A stretch of 64,000 nucleotides of DNA from Humulus lupulus. Taxonomy: Eukaryota > Streptophyta > Magnoliopsida > Rosales > Cannabaceae. The notes under the pieces are model-generated. The model saw only the letters and a program-made list of their open reading frames with translations. It made no database searches and was not told the origin of the DNA. The stretch's first letter is position 1. Each line of letters begins with the position of its first letter. The translations under genes were made by a program, and so were the position numbers. The stretch covers positions 74,869,665 through 74,933,664 of the forward strand of contig NC_084794.1 of assembly GCF_963169125.1 (NCBI RefSeq), given 5' to 3'. Below, piece after piece: positions 36,701 through 48,067 of this stretch.

Positions 36701-36896
36701 TGAGCTCTTGTTTCGAGGTCCAGGCATGCTTGTTCCTGGTGGTTGGTGCATAGGAGGTAAGGAGAATGGCACTGATCCGTGCTCTGTTATTGGTGATACT
36801 ACAGTCCTCAGGCCTGGCCCTGGTGCTAAAAGACTTGAAATCTTAACCAGCTCTCTGTTGTCAAATGAAAAATTTCGACCAAGACAGTGCAAATAA
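33749..36896 (+). CDS. GLCAT14: Beta-glucuronosyltransferase, GT14 family (GlcAT14A-like)
   Basis: Four exons: 33749-34328, 34425-34500, 34586-34701 and 36382-36896, all with GT-AG introns and consistent phase, giving 428 residues. The family adds glucuronic acid to beta-1,3/1,6-galactan of arabinogalactan proteins in the Golgi. Visible: a short Lys-rich N-terminus, a signal anchor at about 21-42 (WIFPLAIGSIVSLFLLFLTT), a stem with PPPP at about 77-80, then the GT14/Branch domain with RFAYLISGSNGDGKMLKRTL, VVHLDLES, NLSASDYPLVTQ, FIDHTSNIGWKE, KQDVFWVTQRR, FIDYCIWGWDNLPRT, DLHYISWDNPP and a C-terminus ending RPRQCK. Length and exon pattern fit plant GlcAT14 proteins of 420-450 residues. No stops or shifts, so it appears intact. 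Which Arabidopsis paralogue (A, B or C) is closest cannot be decided by eye. It is the only host gene in the window. Confidence 0.93.
34702..36381 (+). other. Long third intron of the GLCAT14 gene
   Basis: 1680 bp, GTTACT donor and GTATAG acceptor, whereas the other two introns are under 100 bp. It contains an approximately 80-bp tandem duplication (35420-35580) sharing CTTTGAAAGACTTTCCAAAG. It also contains a tRNA B-box-like string GATCGAATCCC (35916-35926) that could be a SINE trace. Confidence 0.75.
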
Positions 36897-38430
36897 CACA
36901 GCCCCAATATTCTTTTTAGGAAATGTTTCTTGTGCAAATTGATTTTAGTTTCTTACTTTAATATGGAAGAAGGTGCCATTTTTGGCAGAAAGGAAATGGG
37001 GGAAAGCATACTTATATCTTTGGCTTATGGAATGGCAAGGAGACATTGGATTTGGCAAGTTAATTAATCAATGAGCTCGGAATTTACTTCCTGCTGCGAT
37101 GGCCCCGGTATGCGCCAATCAAACTGATACACTAGCATAGTGCACTGTTCCCCTTTTCTATTTTTGTACAATTTTAGAACTGTATTTTCTGGTCCAGCTG
37201 TTTCCACCGCAGTGGGAAAACACAAATGTTGGACTGACCATGGGTGTAAAATGTATTGGAAGATGACTTCGAGAGAGGAATTAAAGAAAACCCTTTACCT
37301 CATTCTATCTACTTTGTTGCTTCCAATAGAAAAGCTTTCAATTTGGTTACAAGAATGATAGGTCATTATTTTGAATTAAAAATACAATCTTTTCTGTCAT
37401 GGGTTCAATAATAATATTATCCCTTTGCAGAGCAGCTGCATTTGATAAACCTATAAATAGATTGATCATACTGTGCTGGAACAGATGAGGAGAAATCTTT
37501 TCTTGCAAGTGACCCTTTGGATTCCTTTTGTGATATATATTGCAGCTGTTTTGACACTTGAAAGTCTGGGACAGCTTGGCAAGTTTCTATCTGTAACCTG
37601 ATCGGTTGTATTTATATTATTTTATTTTTATTGTTTAATATTTGTAAATATTATATTTGGTCCGTACTGCATTGCCTATGTTGGGCCTGATGAGTAGTGC
37701 ATCTAAATCTATAACTAAGGATTTACATGTCTACTCTTGTGTTGATAGGTGTGTATAATCTAAATCGTGTCTTAGTTGTGTGATAGTGCCTTCTTACCCT
37801 TCTACCGGTTGGAATGTTGCTTTCTCAATTGCTTGGAAGTAGAACAAAGAATTCAAGAGCCACTCGCTACACTTAGGGTAAATTTTCACAAGTGTCCCAC
37901 ACTTATTCATATCATTATTTTAATTTCTATATAATTCGTTCTTTCCCTCCAGTTTTTTCCAAGAATTATCAACTATTACTAGTCATGCGCCCATTCACAT
38001 GTCCCTTTTTAAACACTTTTATTGTAAGAATTCTTTCATGGTGTGTCACTCTTCTCTCTATTTCTTTTCTATGTTGATGTATTACAATTCCCTTTTTTTT
38101 TCATTCTATGATGTGATGGAGAAAGGCCCCATCCCTTTCTCTTCATTTTCCACCCCCTTTCCTCTCAACCAAAATGTGCTATAACTCCACTTTAACCTTT
38201 TCGCTAGCAATTATTATTATCATTATTATTATTATTTGACTACAATTACTTGTAATCATCTGGAGACCATTCGGCCATACGACACTGCACGAACAAGAAG
38301 TTCTTACAACACAAGCCTTCCTACATCATTCTTGTTTAATAAAACGATAATACCTTTCACTTCCATGTTATACTACCCCTAAAATAATAATAATAATAAT
38401 AATTACATTTTCCTCCTCTAATCATATATA
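36897..38430 (+). other. 3' UTR and downstream region of GLCAT14
   Basis: Probably 3' untranslated sequence for several hundred bases; a plausible end is around 37620-37650 (TTTGTAAATATTATATTTGG), but no poly-A signal stands out. Beyond that are short (ATT)n tracts near 38210-38235 and 38385. No further gene seen. Confidence 0.4.
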
Positions 38431-39089
38431 TCTTCTATAATGAGTGTTTAGATAGCGAAAAATGTTTGTTTTAATAGTTTTTTTATTTTTTTAATGTTAA
38501 CTTTAACGAAATATTCTTATATTTAATATAATATTTTTATATTTAACAGTATTTTGTAAATACTTAAACTTAAATAAAATAAATAATTAAAAAATTAAAA
38601 TATGATATTTTTGAGATATTTTACAATAATAATTATTTAAAAATAGTAAATAATTAAACATATTAAAATAAGATATTTTACAATGATAATTATTTAAAAA
38701 TAATAAAATCATACGTTTATAACTTAAATAAAATTGAATTAAACGTAAACTCACTTATTAGAATAATATCATATTAAACATATAATATAATTTACTGTCA
38801 ATTAGCAAAAAATTATTTTTTAAAAAAAAAACTAGCAAGAAACTTAAATTTAAAATCCACGTATAATATTTAATATTACATTAAACATAAATATATAATC
38901 TCTTGTTGTCACTCCTAAATTAAAAAACTAGAACAAACATAAACTTAAACAAAAATAAATAAATTATTTAATTAAAATATGATATTTATTTGAAATTTAT
39001 ATGACATTAATATAAATTTAATAAAAATAATTAATAAATTATATAAATAAAACTAACCAAACGTGCATATTGCACGTTGTTTGTATCTA

Positions 39090-39090
<1 letters not shown>
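38431..39090 (+). mobile_element. Non-autonomous Helitron
   Basis: 660 bp. The 5' end TCTTCTATAATGAGTG is preceded by A. The 3' end is the hairpin AACGTGC-ATATT-GCACGTT (39060-39078), eight bases, then CTAG (39087-39090) followed by T. This fits Helitron rules: TC start, short 3' hairpin, CTRR end, insertion between A and T. The interior is AT-rich with no coding capacity. The 5' part (GTTAACTTTAACGAAATATT) is shared with fragments at 26500-26577, 53000-53101 and 59187-59297. Confidence 0.75.

Positions 39091-39131
<41 letters not shown>
39091..39131. repeat. (TA)n microsatellite
   Basis: About 20 TA units between the Helitron end and a MITE. Confidence 0.9.
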
Positions 39132-39133
<2 letters not shown>

Positions 39134-39520
39134 GAGCATTCTTAATGGTTACTACCATGAATGATTACTTTAATATTAACTATAATTGTTAATTGATATT
39201 TCTAAAATTAAAATTTCATTTTTTTTCAAACTTTTGGAAGAGCTATCTGATGACATGTCAGTCACATATTAATTAATTAAATAATAAAAAAGAATGTTAT
39301 TTAATATTCATTAATCATTTTTGGAATTAATGGGAATAATTAATCTGACCATTATCTTTCCAACTAATGTTTATTGCCAAACTAATCTAAACATTCGAAA
39401 TTATTGAATTTATATATTTTATTTATTTATTTTCATCACCATTATAATCATTCCTCATCAAAAACTTGTTTAGTGATTTATAGTAACTATCCATGCGTAA
39501 TAACTATTGAGAAATCTTCT
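39132..39520. mobile_element. MITE copy 2, downstream of the host gene
   Basis: Same family as 32189-32594. The left end has CTTAATGGTTACTACCATGA and the inverted right end has CTCAATAGTTATTACGCATG; the interior block AATTGTTAATTGATATTTCT is shared. It starts right after the (TA)n tract; the right flank shows no duplication. Confidence 0.55.
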
Positions 39521-39889
39521 ATTTCCTCAGCAAACAATGTGCGCGTTAATTTTATTTAGAATTGTTTTAATTATTTTTATTAAGTTTTTTTTATTGTCAT
39601 ATAAATTTTAAATAAATAAATAATATTATATATAAAAGAATGACATAAACACATTAAAATAAAAATTAAACAAAAATATTGTTTATAATTTTTAAAATAA
39701 TAATAATAATATGATAATTTTTTAGATCACAAACTACATAATTTAAGGTACAAAAAATTCATGACATTATTCAAATCACACCTCCATGGTTGGAGAATAA
39801 ACTTGTTTATTATTGATAGAAGATAAATATTTTCTAATTTCTTATTTAGTTACACAATCATACTATTTGTACACACATGACACATATAT

Positions 39890-40004
39890 AATGCATTTAT
39901 TATGTATTATATATTATTATAATAATAACATTTGTATAAAATTTTATATTTATATTAATATAATTGTTAAATAACTAGTTTTGTATTAAATATTATTATA
40001 ATAA
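39890..40004 (-). mobile_element. Helitron-like AT-rich fragment, left of element B
   Basis: Blocks such as TTATATTTATATTAATATAA continue across element B into 52651-53101. Element B therefore inserted in this repeat. No Helitron 3' terminus was found at the left. Confidence 0.45.
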
Positions 40005-40827
40005 TGTTACACCCAGATTTCGAGACTTGAGGTTGTAACCTCGAAAGCTGGATCCGTCAGGGTGAGTTCAAGATGGTCAAAATACATGCTCGTAACCTAG
40101 ATATCGAACCTTCAAAGCAGGTGGCAACCTCGAAGATGGGCGGCCTCGAAGTTCTTGCAAGCTCGAAAGACAGAACATCGGAGTACGTCCATTGTCAGAT
40201 GACCTCGGATCAAGTGGCCCGAGCTTGGCATGAGTGTGAGCTCGGGGTAGGGCGGCCTCGGTGGTACTTACCCTCTCCGAACTGATTTCGGGAAAACAAG
40301 ACAACTTGTGCTTCGCTTAGAGACTTAGACGGACATGATGCTGATTGCTGATCTCGAACGGCTTAATAGGTCACTTGAAGAGACACAGTCCATGCATTCA
40401 AGAGATATTACTGTTGTAACTTCCCTACAATAAAGGGATATTTATTAATCGGTTACACGCCCCCTGGTCTTTAGGGGACGTTTCCTTGTATATAGGAGTT
40501 ATAGGCTTTAAAGTCATTAAATTTATTAATATACGGAATAACTTCCCTGAACGTGTGAGATAGTATTCTGAGACTTCCTCTATATATAGAGAAGTCATGT
40601 ACCTTTGTAAATGACCGAAATTTTGTGATCTTGAGAGAAACTCTGGAGAATTCATCCCTGAAGGATTTCCAGAAATTTCCTAAGTTCTAATAACAAAGAC
40701 TCGTGGACTAGGCAGAGTTAACTGCAACCACGTAAAAAACTCTCCTTGTTTTATTGTGTTTTTCTAGCCATAATTCTTTGCTGTTTACGTGCTCTACATT
40801 TTAAGTTGACGAAAAACGGCATCAACA
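40005..40827 (+). repeat. 5' LTR of element B
   Basis: TGTTACACCCAGATTTCGAG to GGCATCAACA. Contains TATATATAGAGAAG near 40581, a candidate promoter or transcript start region. Confidence 0.93.
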
Positions 40828-40843
40828 GTTTGGTGCTTTCATT
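40828..40843 (+). promoter_or_regulatory. Primer binding site region of element B
   Basis: GTTTGGTGCTTTCATT directly after the LTR. TGG followed by a tRNA-complement-like stretch is expected here. The tRNA species was not identified. Confidence 0.55.
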
Positions 40844-40938
40844 GATAGCCTTAAGAAGTGCGATCCCTGAACAGTTATCGCCGTAAACGATCAAAACATT
40901 CCTGAAGAAAACTATCCAAGACGCCCTGGGAAGCAGCC

Positions 40939-43000
40939 AATGGTAAACCCAGATACTGAAGAGAGAAGCGAGTCCTCCGACTCTCGGGGACCTCCAGCAC
41001 CTCCAGCCCCAAGGGATGAGGATATGTACTGCAATCCTGAACGATGAGTCCCCATTGTGGAACTTAAAAACCGCAGCTGAAAAAACAATTGGCTGAAGCC
41101 AATAAGCGGAATGTAGAGTTGGCTAGGTTAGCCACAGAGGCTCAGGCGGCTCAGCCCCCACCTCCGCGTGAAAACCAAGCCCCTCCTCCGAGGGACGTGC
41201 ATGTTCCTCCCCGCAGGCCTCGTGGACGTCCTCGAAAAAATGCTGCCACGAGGAGGCCAGAGCAATCTCCGACACTAGTAGAACCATCCGTTCCCTCGGG
41301 ACCTCGAAGAAGTACTTGAGCTAGGGCTCCGGTTAATTCAACTGCGGAGCTACCAGTGGGAACTGGGAATAACCGAACCCCTACAGAGGCTCGGACTCAA
41401 ATCCCTGGTAGCACGCAGAATGTTACCGGCCCCACATGAGCGAACTCAGGACCATCTAGGCCTCGAAATGGGTGGCAGCCGCCATCACCCATACGATTCC
41501 CTCCATTGCCTATAAGATACCCTTCACCGCCTCACAGGAACGCCCAGCCAGTTTGGGGTGATGAGGAAAGGCGTACAGGGAGGAAACAAGGAAATAGAGA
41601 AGCCTTTAGGGAGCGGAGAGGCGCCCCATCTACAAGAAGTCAAATGTCCCGGTCTCGTACTGCAGAGACGAGGCAGCATGAAAGAGACCCATCTCGAAAT
41701 AATCATGCGATGAGTCTTACCAGTGATGACTCAGGAGATACTAAATCAGTCAGTATGTATGATCGAGGCCGAAAGAATACTGGGAACCACAGGAACCGCT
41801 CCGACCTGCGAGAACACTTGAATCAGAATCGGGGTAATGTTAACCTGTCAAACCCGGACCTAAGAGATCGCCTAAATGGGCGTAAAGATCCCTTGCGAAG
41901 GCGCAAGCATGGAATTGTGATCAATGATAACCAATTTCAGGCAAGACCCCTCGCGGACGCGGTCCAGGAAAGAATTGATCAGTTGGAAAAGGCCTTCAGA
42001 CTTTTGCAAAATGAGCAAGGTCGGAGTCGGCATGAGGATTCTGACGAGGAGCTCGAACCATTCGCTCCCCATATTTCCAACACTCCATTTCCTCAAGGAT
42101 TTCGAATCCCTCATGTCCCAACTTTTGAGGGAAAGTCCGACCCATACACCCATCTGAGTACATTCAATACCATAATGAGAGCAAGTAACGTGGGTTACGA
42201 GCTCAGATGCATGTTATTTCTAGCATCGCTTACGGGACCAGCCAAAAGCTGGTTCAAGAAATATAAAAGGCATTCAATCACTTCTTGGGATCAGCTGTCA
42301 AAGGACTTCAAGAAGCAGTTCAGAGCCATGATGGGGGTTAGACCTGAGGCATCAACTCTGACTAACGTTCGACAGCAGCCAGGCGGAACATTGAAAAGTT
42401 ACCTTAGGAGGTTTAACTTGGAAGTTGCCCGAGCTCGAAATGTGGATGACAGCGGTCATCTAATGGTTGTCCAGGCTGGAGTAATGCCAGGAAGTGCTCT
42501 CTGGGACGATATGCAGAGAAAACCGGTGAGGTCCCTAACTGAGTTTAATAAGCGGGCTCAGAGGTTTGTCAATGTAGAGGAGGTGAGGTCGACACTGAAT
42601 ATGACCTCTCAGCCTGTAACTACAATGATAAACGTAAACTCTACCTCAACCTCAACGGACGCACCAGCCTCAAAGCCTACTGCGGAAAACCCTTCCAAGA
42701 GAAAGAAGAACAAAGGGAGTAACCCCGAGGCCGAAGGGGGAAATATATTTCTCCGTATACAAAGTGTACACCGAGCTCAATGAGTCTCAGGAGAATATAT
42801 ACCTGGCTAATGAAAACCAGGCTCCTTTTAGGCGTCCAGACCCCATGAGAAAGAAGTCCAAGAGGGACTCCAACAAATATTGTCGATTTCACAAAGACAC
42901 CGGGCACATTACTGATGAGTGCTGACAGTTGAAAGATGAGATCGAAGGATTGATCTCGAGAGGTTATTTCAGACAGTATGTCAAAAACCAGAATACTAAT
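40939..43000 (+). pseudogene. Gag of element B, frameshifted
   Basis: A candidate start MVNPDTEERSESS lies near 40939 but hits TGA at 41046. The main open part is 41506-42783, an Arg-rich region then the gag core: FRIPHVPTFEGKSDPYTHLS, LASLTGPAKSWFKKYKRHSI, LSKDFKKQFRAMMG, TLKSYLRRFNLEVARARNVD. After a frame change near 42740 it continues with KYCRFHKDTGHITDEC, a Retand-type zinc knuckle, then TGA at about 42923 where a Trp or Arg codon is expected, then LKDEIEGLISRGYF. It forms the capsid of the element particle. Also broken by a TGA near 41320 and at least one indel upstream. Confidence 0.8.
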
Positions 43001-43930
43001 CAGACGTCCACAAGCCAGAGGGCAGCTGCGCCACAACCTGCCCAAAACAACAATTCCCGAGCCAGGGAAGAAGATAGGCCCCCTCCAATTGATGGGGAAG
43101 ACATGATAACCATCTCGGGCGGGCCTCATCTCGCAGGAATGGGTAGGAATGCTAAAAAACGATATGTGAACGAGCTGAAGACTGGGGACGGGTCTCCTTA
43201 TGAACCCGAACCTAGAGCTCCAAAATGCCAAAAAGTTGAGTCTCAACCGATTACCTTTACTGAGGACGATGCGTCCCATGTTCAGTTCCCCCACAATGAC
43301 CCACTGGTCATCACTCTCCAGCTCGCGAACAAGAGAGTTCACCGAGTTCTCATTGATAATGGGAGCTCCGTGAACATCCTCTATAAGGCCACCCTAGAAA
43401 AGATGGGACTCGCGCTTCAAGACCTAAAAGCGTGTGCAACAACTTTGTACAACTTTTTAGGAGAGGGGATTTCCTGTATGGGGTCCATCGAACTCCCAGT
43501 AACCTTGGGAGACTATCCGGTCTCGGTGACCAAGATGATGGAGTTTGTGGTAGTGGACCTGCCATCGGCCTACAACGTGCTGCTCGGGAGACCCGCCCTA
43601 GTAGGGCTAGGGGCAGTCTCGTCTGTAAGGCATCTGTCCATCAAGTTCCTGACTTCTAGTGGCATCGAGACGCTGAAGGGAGATCAGTTAGCCGGAAGGG
43701 AATGTTACAACATTTCTGTAAGAGGAAAGAAACAGGCGAGCGAACAAACACTCGTCGTTATCCAGAATAAGGATGGGACGATCTTGGAGATAGACGAAGA
43801 GATCGACCCAAGAGTGGAGGAAAGAGCTGACCTCGAGCCATTAGAAGAGCTTGAGAGTGTCAGGCTTGAAGAGTCAGATCCATCGAAAACGGTAAAGGTC
43901 GGGAAACACCTACGCGAAGAAACTAAATAG
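43001..43930 (+). pseudogene. Aspartic protease of element B
   Basis: The domain centres on VHRVLIDNGSSVNILYKATL (about 43336-43395), with active-site DNGSS where many elements have DTGSS or DGGSS. It continues to YNVLLGRPALVGLGAVSS, the usual LGRP block. It cleaves the gag-pol polyprotein. Joined in one frame to the gag tail; the frame ends with TAG at 43928-43930 (KHLREETK), after which the RT region resumes in another frame. Confidence 0.82.
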
Positions 43931-43969
43931 CAATTAATTTTCTTTCTGAAGAGAAACCAGGATGTCTTC

Positions 43970-46051
43970 GTGTGGTCACATTCGGACATGGTAGGAATAA
44001 GTCCAAATGTTGTGAGCCACGCGTTAAATATCGATAAAAGCTTCCCACCGAAGCAACAAAAGCGAAGACAGCTGGACGATGATAGAAAGAAGGCGCTGAA
44101 AGAGGAAGTCGACAGGTTAAAAGAAAATCGATTCATTAGAGATGCTTTTTACCTCGATTGGGTAGCCAATCCGGTACTGGTGCCGAAGCCCAATGGGGCG
44201 TGGCGAACCTGCATCGACTATTCGGATCTCAATAAGGCCTGTCCAAAAGACTGTTTTCCCTTACCACGGATTGACCAGCTCGTGAATGCCATGGCAGGGC
44301 ATGGACTGATGTCATTCATGGATGCCTATTATGGATATAACCAGATTTCCATGCATGCCCCTGACCAGGAACATACGAGCTTCATAACAGACAAGGGGTT
44401 ATATTGTTATAACGTCATGCCATTCGGGCTCAAAAATGTTGGGGCCACATACTAGCGGCTCGTAAACATGATGTTTTCAGAGAAAATAGGAAACAACATG
44501 GAAGTTTATGTTGATGACATGTTAGTCAAGTCCCAACTTAACGATAACCATGTTGATGATCTCGAAGAGTGCTTTGCCGTGCTCCGGAAGTATAACATGA
44601 AGCTTAACCCTCAGAAATGCTCCTTTGGGGCATCTTCAGGAAAATTCCTGGGTTTCATTGTAAACGCTCGTGGAATAGAAGCTAACCCAGACAAGATCCA
44701 GGCCCTGATCGACATGCCCTTACATCGGAGGCACAAAGATGTCCAAAGTTTGACCGGCAGGATGGCGACACTAAGTAGGTTTATCTCGAAATCTACAGAC
44801 TGTTGTCTTCCGTTTTTTAACCTATTGAGGGGAGGCAAGAAATTCGAATGGACGGAAGAATGCGAGTTAGCCTTCCAGGAGCTTAAAAAGCACCTCGCAG
44901 AACCCCCCATCTTATCAAAACCTGTTACGGGAGAAGTCTTATATTTGTATCTCGCCACTACCGAGCACGCCATAAGTGCAGTGCTCATGCGAGAGGAAGA
45001 AAAGGTGAAAAGGCCCGTATATTACGTCAGTAAAAGATTACTGGGGCCAGAATCGACATACCCCTTGATAGAAAAGCTAGCTCTCAGCTTAATTCATTTA
45101 TCTCGAAAACTTCGACCCTACTTTCAGGCGCACCCCATCCATGTATTAACTTATCAACCACTGAGACAAGTCTTTTCTAAGCCGGAAGCTTCAGGTCGAC
45201 TTCTTAAATGGGCGGTTGAACTCGGGCAATTCGAGATCATCTACCACCCAAGGACGACCACCAGGGCACAGGCCTTGACAGACTTTATAGTGGAATGTAC
45301 TGGCATGACCAACGATGAAGTTATACCCCCGGCCCACGAGCTGTGGAAACTTTACGTTGATGGGTCATCTAATGAAAATGGATCGGGGGCAGGAGTCATT
45401 TTAATCACTCCCTCAGGGAGCAGATTCCATTCTGCCTTAAGATTCGACTTCAGCGCATCAAATAATGAGGCCGAATACGAGGCTTTACTGGTGGGACTTC
45501 GTATTGCCAAGGAGCTCAATGCTAATGCAATACATTGTTACAGCGACTCCCAGCTAGTAGTTAACCAAATTTTGGGAGAATACCAGGCTCGTGGCACGAA
45601 AATGGCAGCTTACTTAGAAAAGGCAAAGTCAGCGTTGGAACATTTCGAGTTTTACGCGATCGAACAGGTCCCCCGAGAAAAAAACTCGAATGCAGATGCC
45701 TTAGCTCGGCTCGCTACTTCCACCGAGAATGATGAGCTAAATGTTGTGCCAAGTGAACATCTCTCGGCACCTAGTATTAATGAGCCAGAGCTAGAAGACG
45801 TGTGTATGATCGACTCCGAGCCTACCTGGATGACTCCAATAGTCAAATATCTCGAGACCGACATCCTTCCAAAAGATCGGAACCAGGCTCAAAAGTTGAT
45901 GTATCAAATCCCCCGTTACACCATCATGGATGGCAAGCTATATAGAAGGGGATATTCCATGCCATTACTTCGGTGTGTGACTCCACCCGAAGCCAAGAAA
46001 ATCATTGAAGAAATTCACGAAGGGTTCTATGGAGACCATACTGGGGCATAG
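43970..46051 (+). pseudogene. RT, RNase H and second RNase H of element B
   Basis: RT begins with VLVPKPNGAWRTCIDYSDLN and continues to SFMDAYYGYNQI and VMPFGLKNVGATY. It hits TAG at 44453-44455, where Gln is expected (YQRLVN), and resumes with MEVYVDDMLVKS, the catalytic YVDD. The first RNase H follows (WTEECELAFQELKKHLAEPP, IEKLALSLIHLSRKLRPYFQ). The second RNase H reads LWKLYVDGSSNENGSGAGVI, NNEAEYEALLVGLRIAKEL, HCYSDSQLVVNQILGEYQ and REKNSNADALARLA. Two RNase H domains in tandem identify the Tat branch. It ends out of frame at 46051 within the integrase zinc region. Confidence 0.9.
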
Positions 46052-47060
46052 ACTGTCCAAGAAAATCATATGCCAAGGTTATTTCTGGCCTACTATCAAG
46101 TCGGACTCTTTCGAGTACGTAAAGAAGTGTGATAAGTGCCAGCGATTCGCCACAATTCTTCGAGCTGCACCATCCGAACTGACCATGATGACCTCCCCAT
46201 GGCCATTTTCCGTATGGGGAATCGACCTCATAGGCTCTCTCCCAACTGGCAAGGGCGGAGTGAAGTATGCTGTAGTTGTCGTAGACTACTTCACGAAGTG
46301 GACAAAAGCTGAACCGTTAGCAACAATAACCTCTAAAAAAGTCCTTGACTTTGTAGTGAAAAACATTATATGTTGATATGGGATGCCGAGGAAAATTGTA
46401 TCCGACAACGGAACCCAGTTCGATAGCGACTTGTTCACCAACTTTTGCAAAAAAAAAAAGGAATAATAAAGAGTTTTTCGTTAGTAGCTCATCCTCAGGC
46501 GAATGGCCAGGTCGAAGCTGTAAACAAAACTCTCAAGAGTTCGCTGAAGAAAATGTTGGAGGAAGCAAAAAGGCGATGGCCCAAAGAATTTCCCCAAGTC
46601 CTATGGGGATATAGGACTACGACCCGAACATCAACAGGACATACCCCATTCTCTCTGGCGTACGATTGCGAGGCTATGCTGCTGGTTGAGGTCGAAATTC
46701 CTACAATTTGAACCCACGCTTATGACCAAGACTCGAACCACACTCAGCTCGAAGAAACCTTAGACCTAATCAAAAAAAGAAGAAACGAAGCTCAGCTAAG
46801 AAATGCTGCGTACCAACAGCGAGCTACCAGGTACTTCAACAAGAGGGTTCGAGATCGAAAATTCGGTGTCGGAGATTTGGTGCTAAGGCGTGTATTTTTG
46901 GCAACGCGAGATCCAGCAGCTGGCGTGCTCGGGCCAAATTGGGAAGGACCCTACCAGATAGAGTCATTCATCTGACCCAGTGTCTACAAGTTAGCGAGGT
47001 TGTATGGGAGCCTAGTACTGCGAGCATTGAATGGCGAACACCTAAGACCTTACTATAAAT
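46005..47060 (+). pseudogene. Integrase of element B
   Basis: Zinc-binding CDKCQRFA (about 46125), catalytic region WGIDLIGSLPTGKGG (first D), GMPRKIVSDNGTQFDSDLF (second D), GQVEAVNKTLK (E), then WGYRTTTRTSTGHTPFSLAY and a C-terminal region ending LNGEHLRPYYK, stop at 47058-47060. It inserts the DNA copy into the genome. Breaks: frame change near 46040, TGA at about 46374 (expected CRYG, so CGA to TGA), an indel in a poly-A run near 46448-46460, TGA at about 46709 and about 46972. No chromodomain, as expected for Tat. Confidence 0.87.
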
Positions 47061-48067
47061 AGTGTAGGAAGGATGTTGCCTGTAACCATGCTTGTTTATC
47101 TGTACTGTTTTGCCTACTTTTGGATTTTATCAATTAAAGATTTATTTCGTCTAATATGGTTTATTTTTGCAATCTCTCTTAATCTAATAACCTATGGTCA
47201 CACTCATAGGATATTAAGGGGGAATCATTGGTATATATAAATACCACCAGCTTGAAAAATAAAGTAACATATATGAAATACATACAAGTGTTTGGATATA
47301 ACCAAATGCGCGAGCTAAGATAAGTTGGATATAACCAAATTATCAAAAACATACAAGTGTTTGGATATAACCAAATGCGCGAGAAAAGATAATTTGGATA
47401 TAACCGAATTATCAAAAAACATACAAGTGTTTGGATGTAACCAGATGCGCGAGCTTAGATAGTTTGGACGTAACCAAATTATCAAAAGATAAAAATGTTT
47501 GGATGTAACCAAATGCGAATTAGATTAAAAATATAAGTGTATGGATTACAAACCAAACACGACCTTAATAGGTTTGGAGAAAAATAGCTAAAACTAATTG
47601 ACGATAAGTTGGAACGTAAACCCACTTCGAGTTAAGTCGAGATCGAGGCTAGAGTATCTTATAATACAATAGTTTCGAACTCATAACCTCGGAGAGATAA
47701 CCGAGGACGAGAAAAAGTTACTAAAAAATAAGATATAACTAAACCGTTTGCATTACACACCATACAAGTAATTTCGGGTTCATGGTTAGAATAATATCCG
47801 ACCTTGACAAATAACGAGATCGGAAGCGGATAATTCGAGCAAACTGTGCGTGAATGCATTGAACCTCGAGCCTAAATCCAAACTATGTTTGTGCGAATAA
47901 ACAAGCATACACGATTCTTTAATACAAAATGTGCAAAATATTTCAAATCAAGAAATGTAAAGCATATATATTAAAAGAATGCCAAAAAGAAAAAGAAATT
48001 GTATCAGCCCTACGGGCATAAATTAAAACAATTACAAAAATAAAGGGACGCAGCCCCGAAGTGAAAT
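47061..48067 (+). repeat. Non-coding spacer with 70-bp tandem repeats, element B
   Basis: A polypurine-like motif AAGGGGGAATCATTGG lies at 47217-47232, followed by TATATATAAATACC. Then about four copies of a 69-70-bp unit at 47281-47560, each composed of two similar halves (GTTTGGATATAACCAAATGC and GTTGGATATAACCAAATTAT). The rest is AT-rich with no gene. Tat-like elements often carry tandem repeats here. Confidence 0.75.

Noticed and set aside
42677..43342. A 221-codon minus-strand frame in element B
   Set aside because: Antisense to the gag-protease region, which shows clear motifs on plus.
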